This document shows positions 1 through 8,197 of a stretch of 64,000 nt of DNA, one piece after another. How positions within the stretch are numbered: position 1 is the stretch's first letter; every line of letters begins with the position of its first letter. Location of the stretch: contig NZ_CP012196.1 in the NCBI RefSeq assembly GCF_001190745.1, positions 372,001 through 436,000 of the forward strand, written 5' to 3'. The translations under genes and the position numbers were made by a program. The DNA is from Campylobacter gracilis (GTDB lineage Bacteria > Campylobacterota > Campylobacteria > Campylobacterales > Campylobacteraceae). The notes below the pieces were generated by a model. That model had not been told where the DNA came from. It did no database searches and saw only the letters and a program-made list of their open reading frames with translations.

Positions 1-60
1 AATTCGGGTTTCTTAGCTTTTGCGCGGCTGCGGCGTAACGCTAAATTTAACGGAGGGAGC

Positions 61-1305
61 ATGGATAAGGAGCGGTATATTTTTGAGAAATTTAGATCGA
101 AGCTTAACGGCGATGATTGCGCCGTAATCGGCGAGCGGGCGTATTGCAAGGACCTTTTTGTCGAGGGCGTGCACTTTCGCCGCGGCTGGCTGAGCCTGCG
201 CGAGATCGGCGCAAAGGCGATGCTCGTAAACATCTCGGATATGATCGCGACGAATGCGCGCGCCAAATACGCCCTGCTGGGGCTTGCGCTGCCGCGCGAG
301 ATCGGCACGCGTGAGATCGACGAGCTGTGCGCAGGCGTGAGCGAAACGGCGCGCGAGTGGGGCATACGGATCATCGGCGGCGACACGATCGGCTCGGATC
401 GCATCGCGCTTAGCGTGAGTCTGATCGGCAAGTGCAAGCGCCCCGTGTTTCGCAGCGGCGCGCGCGTGGGCGATCTCATCGCGCATACGGGCGAGCTAGG
501 CAGCGTCGGGCGCGATCTGGCGGTGCTTTTAAGAGATGAAATTTCGCCCGCTAGCTCGCAGACGCAAAACCGAAACGATAAAATTTCGTCGGTGCAAAGC
601 TCAAGCACCGCGCCGCAGGGCCTAAACGCCGAGACTTCGACGGCACAAAATCCTGGCGATGAGGTGCGAAGCCCGGACGATAAAATTTCGCTCGCTCATG
701 CTAGGCTACAGAGCCTGGATAATGAAACTTCGGCAATACAAATTTTGGATCTTGAGCCGCAAAGTCTGGACGATAAAATTTTGCCTGCGTACGTCGAGCC
801 GCTGAACCTGGATGCCGAAAATTCGGCAGAAAATTCCGTGTCGCAGAGCAGAAAGAATCGCAAGGATTCTACGTCGCAAAGCCTCGCATGTGAAAATTCC
901 GCGCCTCAAAGCCAGGCATACGAAGGCTCCGTGTTTGATCTGCGCGCAAAAATTTCAAAGAATTCGCGCTTCGTCAGACCCGTTTTGCGCGATAAGTTTT
1001 TTTACAAGGCAGCGAAGTTCATCAGCGCGGCGATGGACATTAGCGATGGGCTTGCGCAGGACTTGCCCCGCCTGCTGGAGGCTAGCGGCGTTGGTGCGCG
1101 CTGGATAGCCCGCCCTAGCGAGGCTGCGTTGCAAAGCGGCGAGGAGTATGAGATTTTGTTTAGCTTCGCGCCGAAGTTTTTGCCTAAAATCTACGCGATT
1201 GCCGCTAAAACGGGCGTCGCGATCAATATCATCGCCGAGGTTTGCCCGCGCACGCCGCAAAGCTCGATGGAATTTCGCGGCAGCTCGCATCACTTCGCGC
1301 CTTGA
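61..1305 (+). CDS. thiL: Thiamine-monophosphate kinase ThiL with a large low-complexity insertion
   Basis: This is ThiL, which phosphorylates thiamine monophosphate to the diphosphate cofactor in the cytoplasm. The N-terminal half keeps LNGDDCAVIG (residues 15-24), the NISDMIA segment near 57-63 and IIGGDT near 104-109; the C-terminal half keeps MDISDGLAQDL near 325-335. Between them, residues about 160-300 are a hydrophilic Ser/Gln/Asn/Asp-rich stretch with recurring DDKIS- and ETSxxQ-type words that has no counterpart in ordinary ThiL proteins, making this one 414 residues against a usual 270-330. The reading frame stays open, so it is an in-frame insertion and not a frameshift. The ATG at 61 has a good GGAGGGAGC ribosome site. 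The reading frame is also open back to the window edge, but the ribosome site decides the start. Family assignment is firm; activity with the insertion is unknown. Confidence 0.9.
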   Translation: MDKERYIFEKFRSKLNGDDCAVIGERAYCKDLFVEGVHFRRGWLSLREIGAKAMLVNISDMIATNARAKYALLGLALPREIGTREIDELCAGVSETAREWGIRIIGGDTIGSDRIALSVSLIGKCKRPVFRSGARVGDLIAHTGELGSVGRDLAVLLRDEISPASSQTQNRNDKISSVQSSSTAPQGLNAETSTAQNPGDEVRSPDDKISLAHARLQSLDNETSAIQILDLEPQSLDDKILPAYVEPLNLDAENSAENSVSQSRKNRKDSTSQSLACENSAPQSQAYEGSVFDLRAKISKNSRFVRPVLRDKFFYKAAKFISAAMDISDGLAQDLPRLLEASGVGARWIARPSEAALQSGEEYEILFSFAPKFLPKIYAIAAKTGVAINIIAEVCPRTPQSSMEFRGSSHHFAP

Positions 1306-1600
1306 AATTTTGCCGCAGCCGCTTTAAATTTTAAGGCATGGGATTTGAATTTAAATCTGAAACGGCACGCAAAGCGAGTAAATTTTACTTAGCAAGTGAG
1401 CTACGGCGTGCTTTATACCAAAGAATTCGCGGTTTTTAGCATTTTCCGAATGGGTGAGATATGGGGCGTGGCTCTTGCGGGTGCTGCAGCTAACGGGCAT
1501 GAGCCTCAAATAGGTAAATTCCATATCCAAAGCGTTCGGCGCCTCAAGCCTTACGTTTAATTTAATCCACAACTGCAAGCCGAATTTTAATCTGTCCAAT

Positions 1601-2702
1601 TTAAATATCCGCGCAGACGGCGTACATCGCGGCTCCGTCGTTTGCCACGGCGTAGAGGCGCCCGCCGCTAGCGAGCATGATCTGATCCGAGCCGAATTGA
1701 AACTTGCCGAATCCCACCTCTTTTAAGATCGAGCCGTCGTCCGCGCTAATCAAAACGGGCTTGCCGCGGCGGTCTGCGAGTAAAATTTTATCCTCGTACC
1801 ACGCAAAATACTCGGTGCCGCCGGTGTCAAGTTTAAAGATCACCTCGCCGCTTGCCGCGTCTACGGCGTATAGGTGCCCGCCCTTGCCCGTGGTGCCAAA
1901 ATACAGCGTCTCGCGACCCTGCCGCTTGTCTTGCGCATCAAAATGCAGTGCTCCGCCGCGCAGGCAAACAGGCGTATATAGATACGCTCCTAACTTCAGC
2001 CGCCAAAGAGTTTTGCCTTTTGCGGCGGATTTTTTGCGGGCTTGCTTGCCGCTGTTTGAAATTTTATCTTTCGTCTCGCTCGTTTCATTGCGCGGATTGC
2101 TTTTGTGCGCTTTGTAAACAGTCGCCGCATCGTCATTTTCGGAGGAATTTTTCAAATTTTCGCCCGCCGCGCCGCTAGAATTTGGCGTACCGCCTAAATC
2201 AGCTGCCGCGCCGTTTAAATTTGACCCGCCTTGCGAAGCTATACACTCCATCATAAAGGGCGAACTCATCCGCACGCAAAAGCCGTCAAATTCGTAGGTT
2301 CGCGCATCGTTGTAGATCTGCTTCACGGGCGCAGGAGCGTCGCCAAGCTCGCTCATTTCGCCGTCTTGTATTTTGATGAGCTTTGCGGGCGAATTGACGA
2401 AGCCCTCGTAGTATCTCGTATTTAGCACGAAGTGGCCGTCCTGCGGGTAACAAAGCGCAGAGGCGGCAGAGAAAATTTCGCACTGCTCGTAGGCAAGCAC
2501 CGATCTTTTGCATTCGCTAAAATCGCGCGAAAATGTATCTAGCAGCACGTAGCCGGGCGTGCTTCGAGAGGATGTTTTGCTCGCTAGGGGCTGCAAAGGC
2601 AAAGTGGACGAAGGAAATCCGCTTGCTCATCTCGTAAATGCCCGTCACGCCGTGTCCGCGAAACTCCACGCCCTGCATCGCAAGAGGATATGATTTTAGC
2701 AT
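1601..2702 (-). pseudogene. Frameshifted beta-propeller (PQQ/WD-like) hypothetical protein
   Basis: A likely cytoplasmic repeat protein of unknown function, broken by a frameshift. The true start appears to be the ATG at 2702, preceded by AAGGAGCC. That frame reads about 35 sensible residues (for example RGHGVTGIYEMSKRISFV) and then runs to a stop at 2517, while convincing coding continues in another frame from about 2600 down to 1601. The second frame only offers a TTG at 2602 with no ribosome site. The C-terminal part shows propeller-like strands (LYFGTTGKGGHLYAVDAASG, then similar blades). A Ser/Asn/Lys-rich stretch, roughly residues 120-195 of the downstream frame, interrupts the propeller and is another low-complexity insertion. 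The overall plan resembles the gene at 49617-50855. A sequencing error is an alternative to a real frameshift. Confidence 0.55.
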
Positions 2703-2943
2703 TTTGGCTCCTTAAAATTTGAAGCGATTATAGCTTAAATTTGGACGCGAATTTTAAAATTTTGTATGCGCGTTGAAATTTTACGGCGTGCACGTTAAAA
2801 CATATGATGCGCACGCTAAAATTTTACGGCGCGCGGCATGGAATTTTAAATTTCGCGGAGCCGTAGATTTGAAATTTCGCCCCTTCACGTAGCCTACACG
2901 CAAGCTCGCTATCATACCGCTACACAATCTACAAAGGAGCCGT
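2703..2943. repeat. Intergenic stretch with short TAAAATTTTA-centred repeats
   Basis: The spacer between the broken propeller gene and the DUF417 gene holds two similar units near 2766-2791 and 2809-2834. Each has a GC-rich GCGCG/GCGCAC arm, a GAAATTTTACGG or TAAAATTTTACGG core and a GCGTGC or GCGCGC arm. A third, similar unit lies at about 3528-3560. I see no open frame of note. AAAGGAGC just before 2944 serves the next gene. Confidence 0.4.
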
Positions 2944-3381
2944 ATGAGGGAGATCGTAAAAAAATTTGTCGCAGGCGACGCGGATATTGTATTCGCTAGA
3001 CTTTCCGTTATCATTGTGCTTGCCGTGATGGGCAACTACAAGTGGTTTGAGTTTGAGGTAGAGGCTTTAAAGCCGCTCTTTTCGCAGACGTGGCTTTCGT
3101 TTTTGCCGTCAGCGCTCGGGGACGCCGGCGCGAGCTATTTTTTGGGCGTGGTGGAGACCGTGGGTTATCTCTCGCTCATCGCGGGCTTTTTCAAGCCGAA
3201 GGCGGGCATCGTGGGCGATCTCATCGTGATCGCTATGGCGCTTACTACGCTCAGCCTACTGCCGCAGTTGGGCAAGATCGACGGCTTTATCTTTAAAGAC
3301 CTTTTCTTGCTAGGCCTTGGCTTGGTGCTGCTAAAATACGACCTGGCGCGCCTTTGCCGCGGAGAAAAAAGCTGCGATTGA
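2944..3381 (+). CDS. DUF417 (YkgB/RclC-like) inner-membrane protein
   Basis: A 145-residue membrane protein of the DUF417 family, which includes RclC/YkgB of the E. coli reactive-chlorine response. Four hydrophobic segments are visible, near residues 17-32, 64-82, 90-108 and 115-132. The motif GNYKWFEFE near residue 30 and the sequence around VVETVGYLSLIAGFF are typical of the family. The start ATG at 2944 follows AAAGGAGCCGT. It stands alone, with no regulator beside it, so no role in chlorine stress can be claimed from context. Function is inferred from family only. Confidence 0.75.
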   Translation: MREIVKKFVAGDADIVFARLSVIIVLAVMGNYKWFEFEVEALKPLFSQTWLSFLPSALGDAGASYFLGVVETVGYLSLIAGFFKPKAGIVGDLIVIAMALTTLSLLPQLGKIDGFIFKDLFLLGLGLVLLKYDLARLCRGEKSCD

Positions 3382-3799
3382 GCCGTCAAAACATACTGGC
3401 GTCGGTTCCGACGCAACACTAAATGATCGCGCACGGCGAGCTTGAAGCGTTTTGATTTAAAGCCTGCTTTGCCGGCGGGTGCGTGCTTGAGATTGCTTGC
3501 TTACGTAGCGCCGTTTAAAATACGGCGGCGCGCTAAAATTTTATGACGTGCGGTTGAAATTTATCGAGCTGCGGTAATTAAATTTTGCCAACGCTTAAAC
3601 TCAAAATTATAAAATTTAAATCAACCTATCAGATTGTGCCACAAATTGAGTCGCGTTAAATTTTGACAACGGAGGCTTAATTTTAAGCTCAAAGCATTAG
3701 ATTTAGGTCCAGCCGAATTCGCATTTGATTAAGCGAAACGAAAAGCGCAAAGTTATATCATTCCTTAGAAATTCTCCAATTTTTTCGAAAGGATGAGAT
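3382..3799. other. Intergenic region, no gene seen
   Basis: About 420 bases without a convincing gene. It contains another AAAATTTTA-type repeat around 3528-3560 and becomes AT-rich toward 3600-3780, where the promoter of the following gene probably lies. AAAGGATGAGAT just before 3800 is the ribosome site of the next gene. Confidence 0.5.
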
Positions 3800-4411
3800 A
3801 TGAAGCACTTTTCACTCTCAAAGGCCGTTTTTATGGCGGCGAGTTTGGTCCTGCTCGGGCTAACGGTTGCGAATGCGCAGGAGAAATTTTCCCCCGTTAT
3901 CGTCATTCACGGCGGCACAAGCGGGCTTGATCTAACCAAGGAGGAGTTTAAAATCCGCGAAGAGCCGATGAACCGTGCGCTTTTAGCGGGTCAAGCTGTG
4001 CTTGAACGGGGCGGCACCGCAATGGATGCCGTAACGGCGGCCATTATAGTGCTTGAGGACGATCCGAATTTTAACGCGGGCAAGGGTGCGGTATTTACCG
4101 CCGACGGATTTAACGAGCTTGATGCCTCGATCATGGACGGCTCGACTAAAAAAGCGGGCGCGGTCGCGATGGATAAAAACGGCAACCTAGCCGCGGCGAC
4201 CAGCATCGGCGGCATGATAAATAAAATGACCGGTCGCATTGGCTCATATCAAAGATGCAGCGACAAGGAGCTAGACCTTGCTATCTCGAAAAAAGAATTT
4301 ATAGATAACTTCCTCAAACAAGACGCCGAAGAAGGCTTTAGCTTTGAACAAAACGCAAGAGCTGATAAGTGGGATAAATTAGCCTCAAATTTACAAAAAG
4401 GGCAAAAATGA
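3800..4411 (+). pseudogene. Internally deleted isoaspartyl peptidase/L-asparaginase (Ntn hydrolase) remnant
   Basis: Begins with a signal peptide (about residues 1-26, ending ANA) and the N-terminal half of a plant-type asparaginase/isoaspartyl peptidase: VIVIHGGTSG, GGTAMDAVTAAI, and NAGKGAVFT followed by ELDASIMDGSTKKAGAVA. In intact family members about 100 residues follow KAGAVA before the GTVGAVA segment that holds the catalytic threonine. Here KKAGAVA runs straight into MDKNGNLAAATSIGGM, which belongs after the catalytic motif. The nucleophile position is therefore occupied by Lys. Homology stops again at GRIGS, and the last 55 or so residues are an unrelated charged helix-like tail. 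At 203 residues against a usual 310-350 the enzyme cannot be active. Its stop overlaps the next start (ATGA), so it may persist for translational coupling. Confidence 0.7.
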
Positions 4412-5523
4412 AAAAAATTTTAGCGGTGCTGCTCTTAGGCTTGCTCGGTCTTGAAGCTAAGATAATCGGGCAGGGCGAGCTAGCGGACTACGGGCTGGTT
4501 TTTGCGGACGGCAATGCCGTGGATAAAGACGGCAACATAAAAGCCGTAGGTAAAAATTTTATGGTCACGGGAACCTTTTCCGACGGTCTTACCGTGGTTT
4601 TTATAGGCGAACAGACATTTTTTATGGACGAAAGCGGCAGACTTGCCTTACGTTTGGCGCCCGGTACGGGCTTTAAAACTAGCTTTACCGAGGGGTTAGC
4701 AGGCATCGCCAAAAACGGTAAATTCGGTCTCATAGATAAAACAGGTAAGGTCGTAGTAGAACCCAAATTTGACGATATGGGTATAGCCTTCAGAGATGGC
4801 GCGATAGTCGTGGGTGAGATGAAATACGGCAGGATGAAATACGGTTACGTGGATAAAAACGGCAGAACAATCATTACTCCGCGCTATGACGAGGTAAGGT
4901 CGTTTTCCGATGGACTAGCCTCGGTGCGCATCGGCGATAAATGGAGCGTGATAGACAAAAGCGGCGCTACCGTTTCAAAGCTAAATTTGGGCCGCCCGGT
5001 AACTTTTACGGAAGGCTTGGCGCCCGTAAAATTTAACGGACTTTATAGCTTTGTGGACAAGGACGCAAGCGTCGTTATAGAGCCTAAATTTGAATTAGCG
5101 TCGCTCTTTAGCGAAGGACTAGCGGCCGTAAAATCGGGCGGCAAATGGGGTTTTATAGACAAAAGCGGAAATTTCGCGATAGAACCGCGTTTTGACGAAG
5201 TAAATAAATTTAAAGAAGAACGTGCCGTAGTGAGGGTCGGCGAGCTGTGGGGTATCATAGATAAAAGCGGTAAATTTATCCTTGAGCCACAAAAATTAGA
5301 CTATATATTTGACGAGTTTTACGGCGGAATGTTAAATTTCAGGGTAAATAGAAAAAGCGGTTGCCTAGACATAGACGGCAAGGTCGCCATAGAACCAAAA
5401 TTCGATAGTATATCTGTTTTTGAGGGCAACGCGACGGCCGCTAGTGTAGACTACAAAAGCGTGTTTATCGATAAAAAGGGCCGAATTTTGCCTATTTCTT
5501 ACTACTTTGAGATAGAAGATTGA
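4408..5523 (+). CDS. Exported WG-repeat protein
   Basis: A 371-residue protein with a signal peptide (MKKILAVLLLGLLGLEA) followed by about eight WG (KWG) repeats of roughly 40-50 residues. Units contain variants of KWGFIDKSG followed by a strand and EPKFDE, for example near residues 92-115, 145-165, 227-245 and 277-295. WG repeats are thought to form beta-rich scaffolds; no catalytic motif is visible. The start overlaps the stop of the damaged peptidase by four bases, so the two are probably co-transcribed. Location is periplasmic or surface by inference from the signal peptide. Partner and role are unknown. Confidence 0.8.
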   Translation: MKKILAVLLLGLLGLEAKIIGQGELADYGLVFADGNAVDKDGNIKAVGKNFMVTGTFSDGLTVVFIGEQTFFMDESGRLALRLAPGTGFKTSFTEGLAGIAKNGKFGLIDKTGKVVVEPKFDDMGIAFRDGAIVVGEMKYGRMKYGYVDKNGRTIITPRYDEVRSFSDGLASVRIGDKWSVIDKSGATVSKLNLGRPVTFTEGLAPVKFNGLYSFVDKDASVVIEPKFELASLFSEGLAAVKSGGKWGFIDKSGNFAIEPRFDEVNKFKEERAVVRVGELWGIIDKSGKFILEPQKLDYIFDEFYGGMLNFRVNRKSGCLDIDGKVAIEPKFDSISVFEGNATAASVDYKSVFIDKKGRILPISYYFEIED

Positions 5524-5728
5524 GGTAAATTTGCGACGGTTTTGGCGAGCGCTTTGCTTCTTTTGAACCAACAAGCTGCATTCAGTCGCTAAAATTTCTC
5601 GCCTTTATGTCACATAAAACCCAATAGACCTATTTTGCCAAAAAATAACGTAAATTTAATTTTTGCACATGATAGCAAAATATGCAAATTTCAGGTAGAA
5701 TATCGCCACATAAAATCAAGGCGGTAAA

Positions 5729-7222
5729 ATGAGAAAATTTATAGTCGTTCGCGGACACGCGGGCTCTGGTAAAACGACTTTCGCAAAAGAGAAAATTAAA
5801 GAATTTAAAAACGAATATCCGCAGGCGCAAATTTATCATCTGGAAAACGATATGTTTTTAACTGATAAGGCGGGGGTTTATACTTGGTCGCCGAAGCTTT
5901 TGGAGGACGCGAAGCGCAAGGTCGCTCGCGAGATAAAGCAGGCGTATAAATTTGCTCTGGAAAACAAGACCAAAGACGTTCTTATCGTGCTTAGCAACGT
6001 GAGCGCGCGCACCAAAGAGCTGCTAAGCCTAAAAGAGCAAGCCGCCCAGAATGGATTTATTTTCGAATGCTTTAGAATGCAAAATTTCTTCGCTTCCGAG
6101 CACGACGTCGATGAAAATACGGTAATAGCGATGTTTATCAAGGTCACAAACAACAAAATAGAGGGCGAAATTTTAATCCCGCCCGTTAATCCTATGAGCC
6201 AAAGCGTAGCGCAAAAGATTAAAGACGCGGCGGCTCTAAACAGGCGCGATCTGCCCTTTGATGCGGCGCAAAATACCTACGTAACGAAAAAATATATCGC
6301 CGCTACGCAGGATAAAAGGCTCTGGAGTGCGCGTCAAAGCGAGCTTTATCCCGAGCTTCGCACCTACAAATACTCAAAACGCGTCTTTTTCAAAGCCGAT
6401 TGGGATAAGGCGCTACTTGAGATGCGCGGGCTCATAATGGACGATAATCTAAATATCATCGTGCGTCCGTTTAAAAAAGTCTATAACTATTCGGAATTTA
6501 CCTCGCGCAAAAGTCTTTATCCTATCGATATCACAGACGATACGCCCGTGCTTGCCGTACGAAAGGTAAACGGCTTTTTGGGGTGTTGCACCTACGTAGA
6601 TATTGGCGAGAGCGGCGCGAGTTTTAACCGCCGCGTCATCTACTCCACGACGGGATCGACCGATAGTAGATTTGCACAGATGGCGCGCGAGCACTGCTGC
6701 AAATTTGAAGAGATTTTCAAACGCTATCCAAATAAAACTTTTTTATTTGAGATCACCGACGAGAGCGACCCGCACATCGTAGAAGAGGAGCTTGGAGAGA
6801 CTTTTATCGGACTTATCGACGTTAAAACCGGCGCGCAAGCAAGCGAATTTGAGCTGGATAAAATCGCCGCAAGTACCGCTGGCGCGCTAAAAAGACCTTT
6901 TTATAAGGAGGGCGAGCAGTATCTAAAAACGAGCTTTTCGGAGCTAAAAAATATAGTCAAAGAGGCGAAATTCGAGGGCTTTATGGTGTATATCCCGAGC
7001 CAAAACGATTTTTGTTTTAAGATGAAAACGCCTTATTATCTCGTGAATAAATTTTTCGCTCGCAGTAAAAACGAGGCGCTTTCCGGCAAACTGGATAAAA
7101 CCAAGCTCGATGAGGAATTTCACCCATTGGTTGATCACATCAAAGCAAATGAGCGAGAATTCAGATCCCTTGACGAGCAGGGCAAGCTAGGCTTTATAAA
7201 AGAATTTTTAGAAAAAATTTAA
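5729..7222 (+). CDS. Polynucleotide kinase-RNA ligase fusion (Rnl1-like)
   Basis: A 497-residue fusion. Residues 1-150 form a P-loop kinase-like domain with Walker A GHAGSGKTT at 9-17 and LENDMF at 38-43. Residues about 185-440 match the nucleotidyltransferase domain of T4 RNA ligase 1: EMRGLIM at 231-237, IIVRPFKKVYNY at 243-254, motif I KVNG with the adenylated lysine at K279, motif III-like FLFEIT at 338-343, motif IV EGFMVYI at 416-422, and motif V KMK at 431-433. All the lysines expected for ligation are present. Known members of these families phosphorylate 5'-OH RNA ends and seal them, as in T4 repair of cleaved tRNA anticodon loops. The phosphoesterase 79 bases downstream supplies the remaining kind of end-healing activity. 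RNA repair is inference; the ligase family is clear. Upstream, TAGAAT near 5696 could be its -10. Confidence 0.85.
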   Translation: MRKFIVVRGHAGSGKTTFAKEKIKEFKNEYPQAQIYHLENDMFLTDKAGVYTWSPKLLEDAKRKVAREIKQAYKFALENKTKDVLIVLSNVSARTKELLSLKEQAAQNGFIFECFRMQNFFASEHDVDENTVIAMFIKVTNNKIEGEILIPPVNPMSQSVAQKIKDAAALNRRDLPFDAAQNTYVTKKYIAATQDKRLWSARQSELYPELRTYKYSKRVFFKADWDKALLEMRGLIMDDNLNIIVRPFKKVYNYSEFTSRKSLYPIDITDDTPVLAVRKVNGFLGCCTYVDIGESGASFNRRVIYSTTGSTDSRFAQMAREHCCKFEEIFKRYPNKTFLFEITDESDPHIVEEELGETFIGLIDVKTGAQASEFELDKIAASTAGALKRPFYKEGEQYLKTSFSELKNIVKEAKFEGFMVYIPSQNDFCFKMKTPYYLVNKFFARSKNEALSGKLDKTKLDEEFHPLVDHIKANEREFRSLDEQGKLGFIKEFLEKI

Positions 7223-7301
7223 CGATTAGCGCGAATATTTGACGCCGCGCAAATTTGCGTAAAACTCAAATTTAATGCAGCGATTAAAGCTTAAAGGAAA
7301 A

Positions 7302-7901
7302 ATGATGATATTTTTTACCTCCGATTTGCATTTTTATCACGGCAATATTATGAAATACTGCCCTAAATTTAGGAATTTTAACGACGTAGCCGAGATGAAT
7401 GAAAAGCTAATAGAGCTTTGGAATGCCGTAGTGGGGCCCGAGGATACGGTTTATGATCTGGGCGATTTTGCATTTTGCAATAAATTAAAGGATCTAAAAA
7501 GCGTCGCGCGTAGGCTAAACGGCTCGCATGTGCTGATTTTAGGCAACCACGATACGCTCATTAGCCAAAACAAAGAAGCGCTGCTACGCGAGCTAAAAGA
7601 CGACGGAAATCCTATCTTTAGCGATATCTTGCACTACAAGGAGCTAAATTTTGACGGCGGCGCGGGCGCGATAAAGGACGGCAAGACGGGTATGAGCATC
7701 TGTATGTTTCACTATCCCGTAGAGGAGCACAACCGCGCCCAGAAAGGCTCTTTTATGCTTCACGGACACTTGCATGACCGCGCTTCCAGCCTAGAGGGGC
7801 GCATACTAAACGTAGGCTTTGACTCGCACGGCAAAATTTTAAGCCTAGATGAGATCGTGCAAATTTTAGGGCAAAAGCAAATCGCCGCAAGATATTTGTG
7901 A
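7302..7901 (+). CDS. Calcineurin-like metallophosphoesterase next to RNA ligase
   Basis: A 199-residue metallophosphoesterase with the full metal-ligand set: SDLHFYH, DLGDF, LGNHD, HYP and HGHLHD. The ATG at 7302 is preferred because AAAGGAAAA lies just before it; an ATG 27 bases upstream is in frame but has no such site. It is compact and has no signal peptide, so cytoplasmic. Proteins of this general type act on nucleotides, cyclic phosphates or phosphorylated RNA ends. Its place behind a kinase-ligase protein, together giving kinase, phosphatase and ligase modules as in bacterial Pnkp, suggests removal of 2',3'-cyclic or 3'-phosphate before ligation. That substrate is inferred only from context. 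Confidence 0.8.
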   Translation: MMIFFTSDLHFYHGNIMKYCPKFRNFNDVAEMNEKLIELWNAVVGPEDTVYDLGDFAFCNKLKDLKSVARRLNGSHVLILGNHDTLISQNKEALLRELKDDGNPIFSDILHYKELNFDGGAGAIKDGKTGMSICMFHYPVEEHNRAQKGSFMLHGHLHDRASSLEGRILNVGFDSHGKILSLDEIVQILGQKQIAARYL

Positions 7902-8197
7902 TCCTGGCTAAACACGGATAGCCACAGCATTGATTTAAGCGCAGTTGCGAGTGTTTGGCTCGTCCTTGTTACGCAAAATTTTATTTGCGCCGCCATAAAA
8001 TTTATAGAATTCGCACGAAAGCTTACCATCAAGCACGTGCTAGCTTAATCCGCGCTGCTACGAAATCCGTTTACGACTAAATAAAGCCTTGCTTGCCTCG
8101 CTAAAATTTTATCTCTAATCTTGGCAAATTTTGCTTGCATTGTTACGAATTTTACAAGTTCTACGTGCCATTATTAGGCTATGGCGGCGTAAATTCT
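7902..8197. other. Intergenic region after the phosphoesterase
   Basis: Roughly 300 bases, AT-rich toward 8100-8200, without a believable gene. The neighbouring split gene may in fact end within 8350-8450, which would make this spacer longer. Confidence 0.4.

Noticed and set aside
1351-1599. 82-codon minus-strand frame between thiL and the propeller gene
   Set aside because: TTG start without a ribosome site, no recognisable motif, and mixed composition; possibly decayed sequence.
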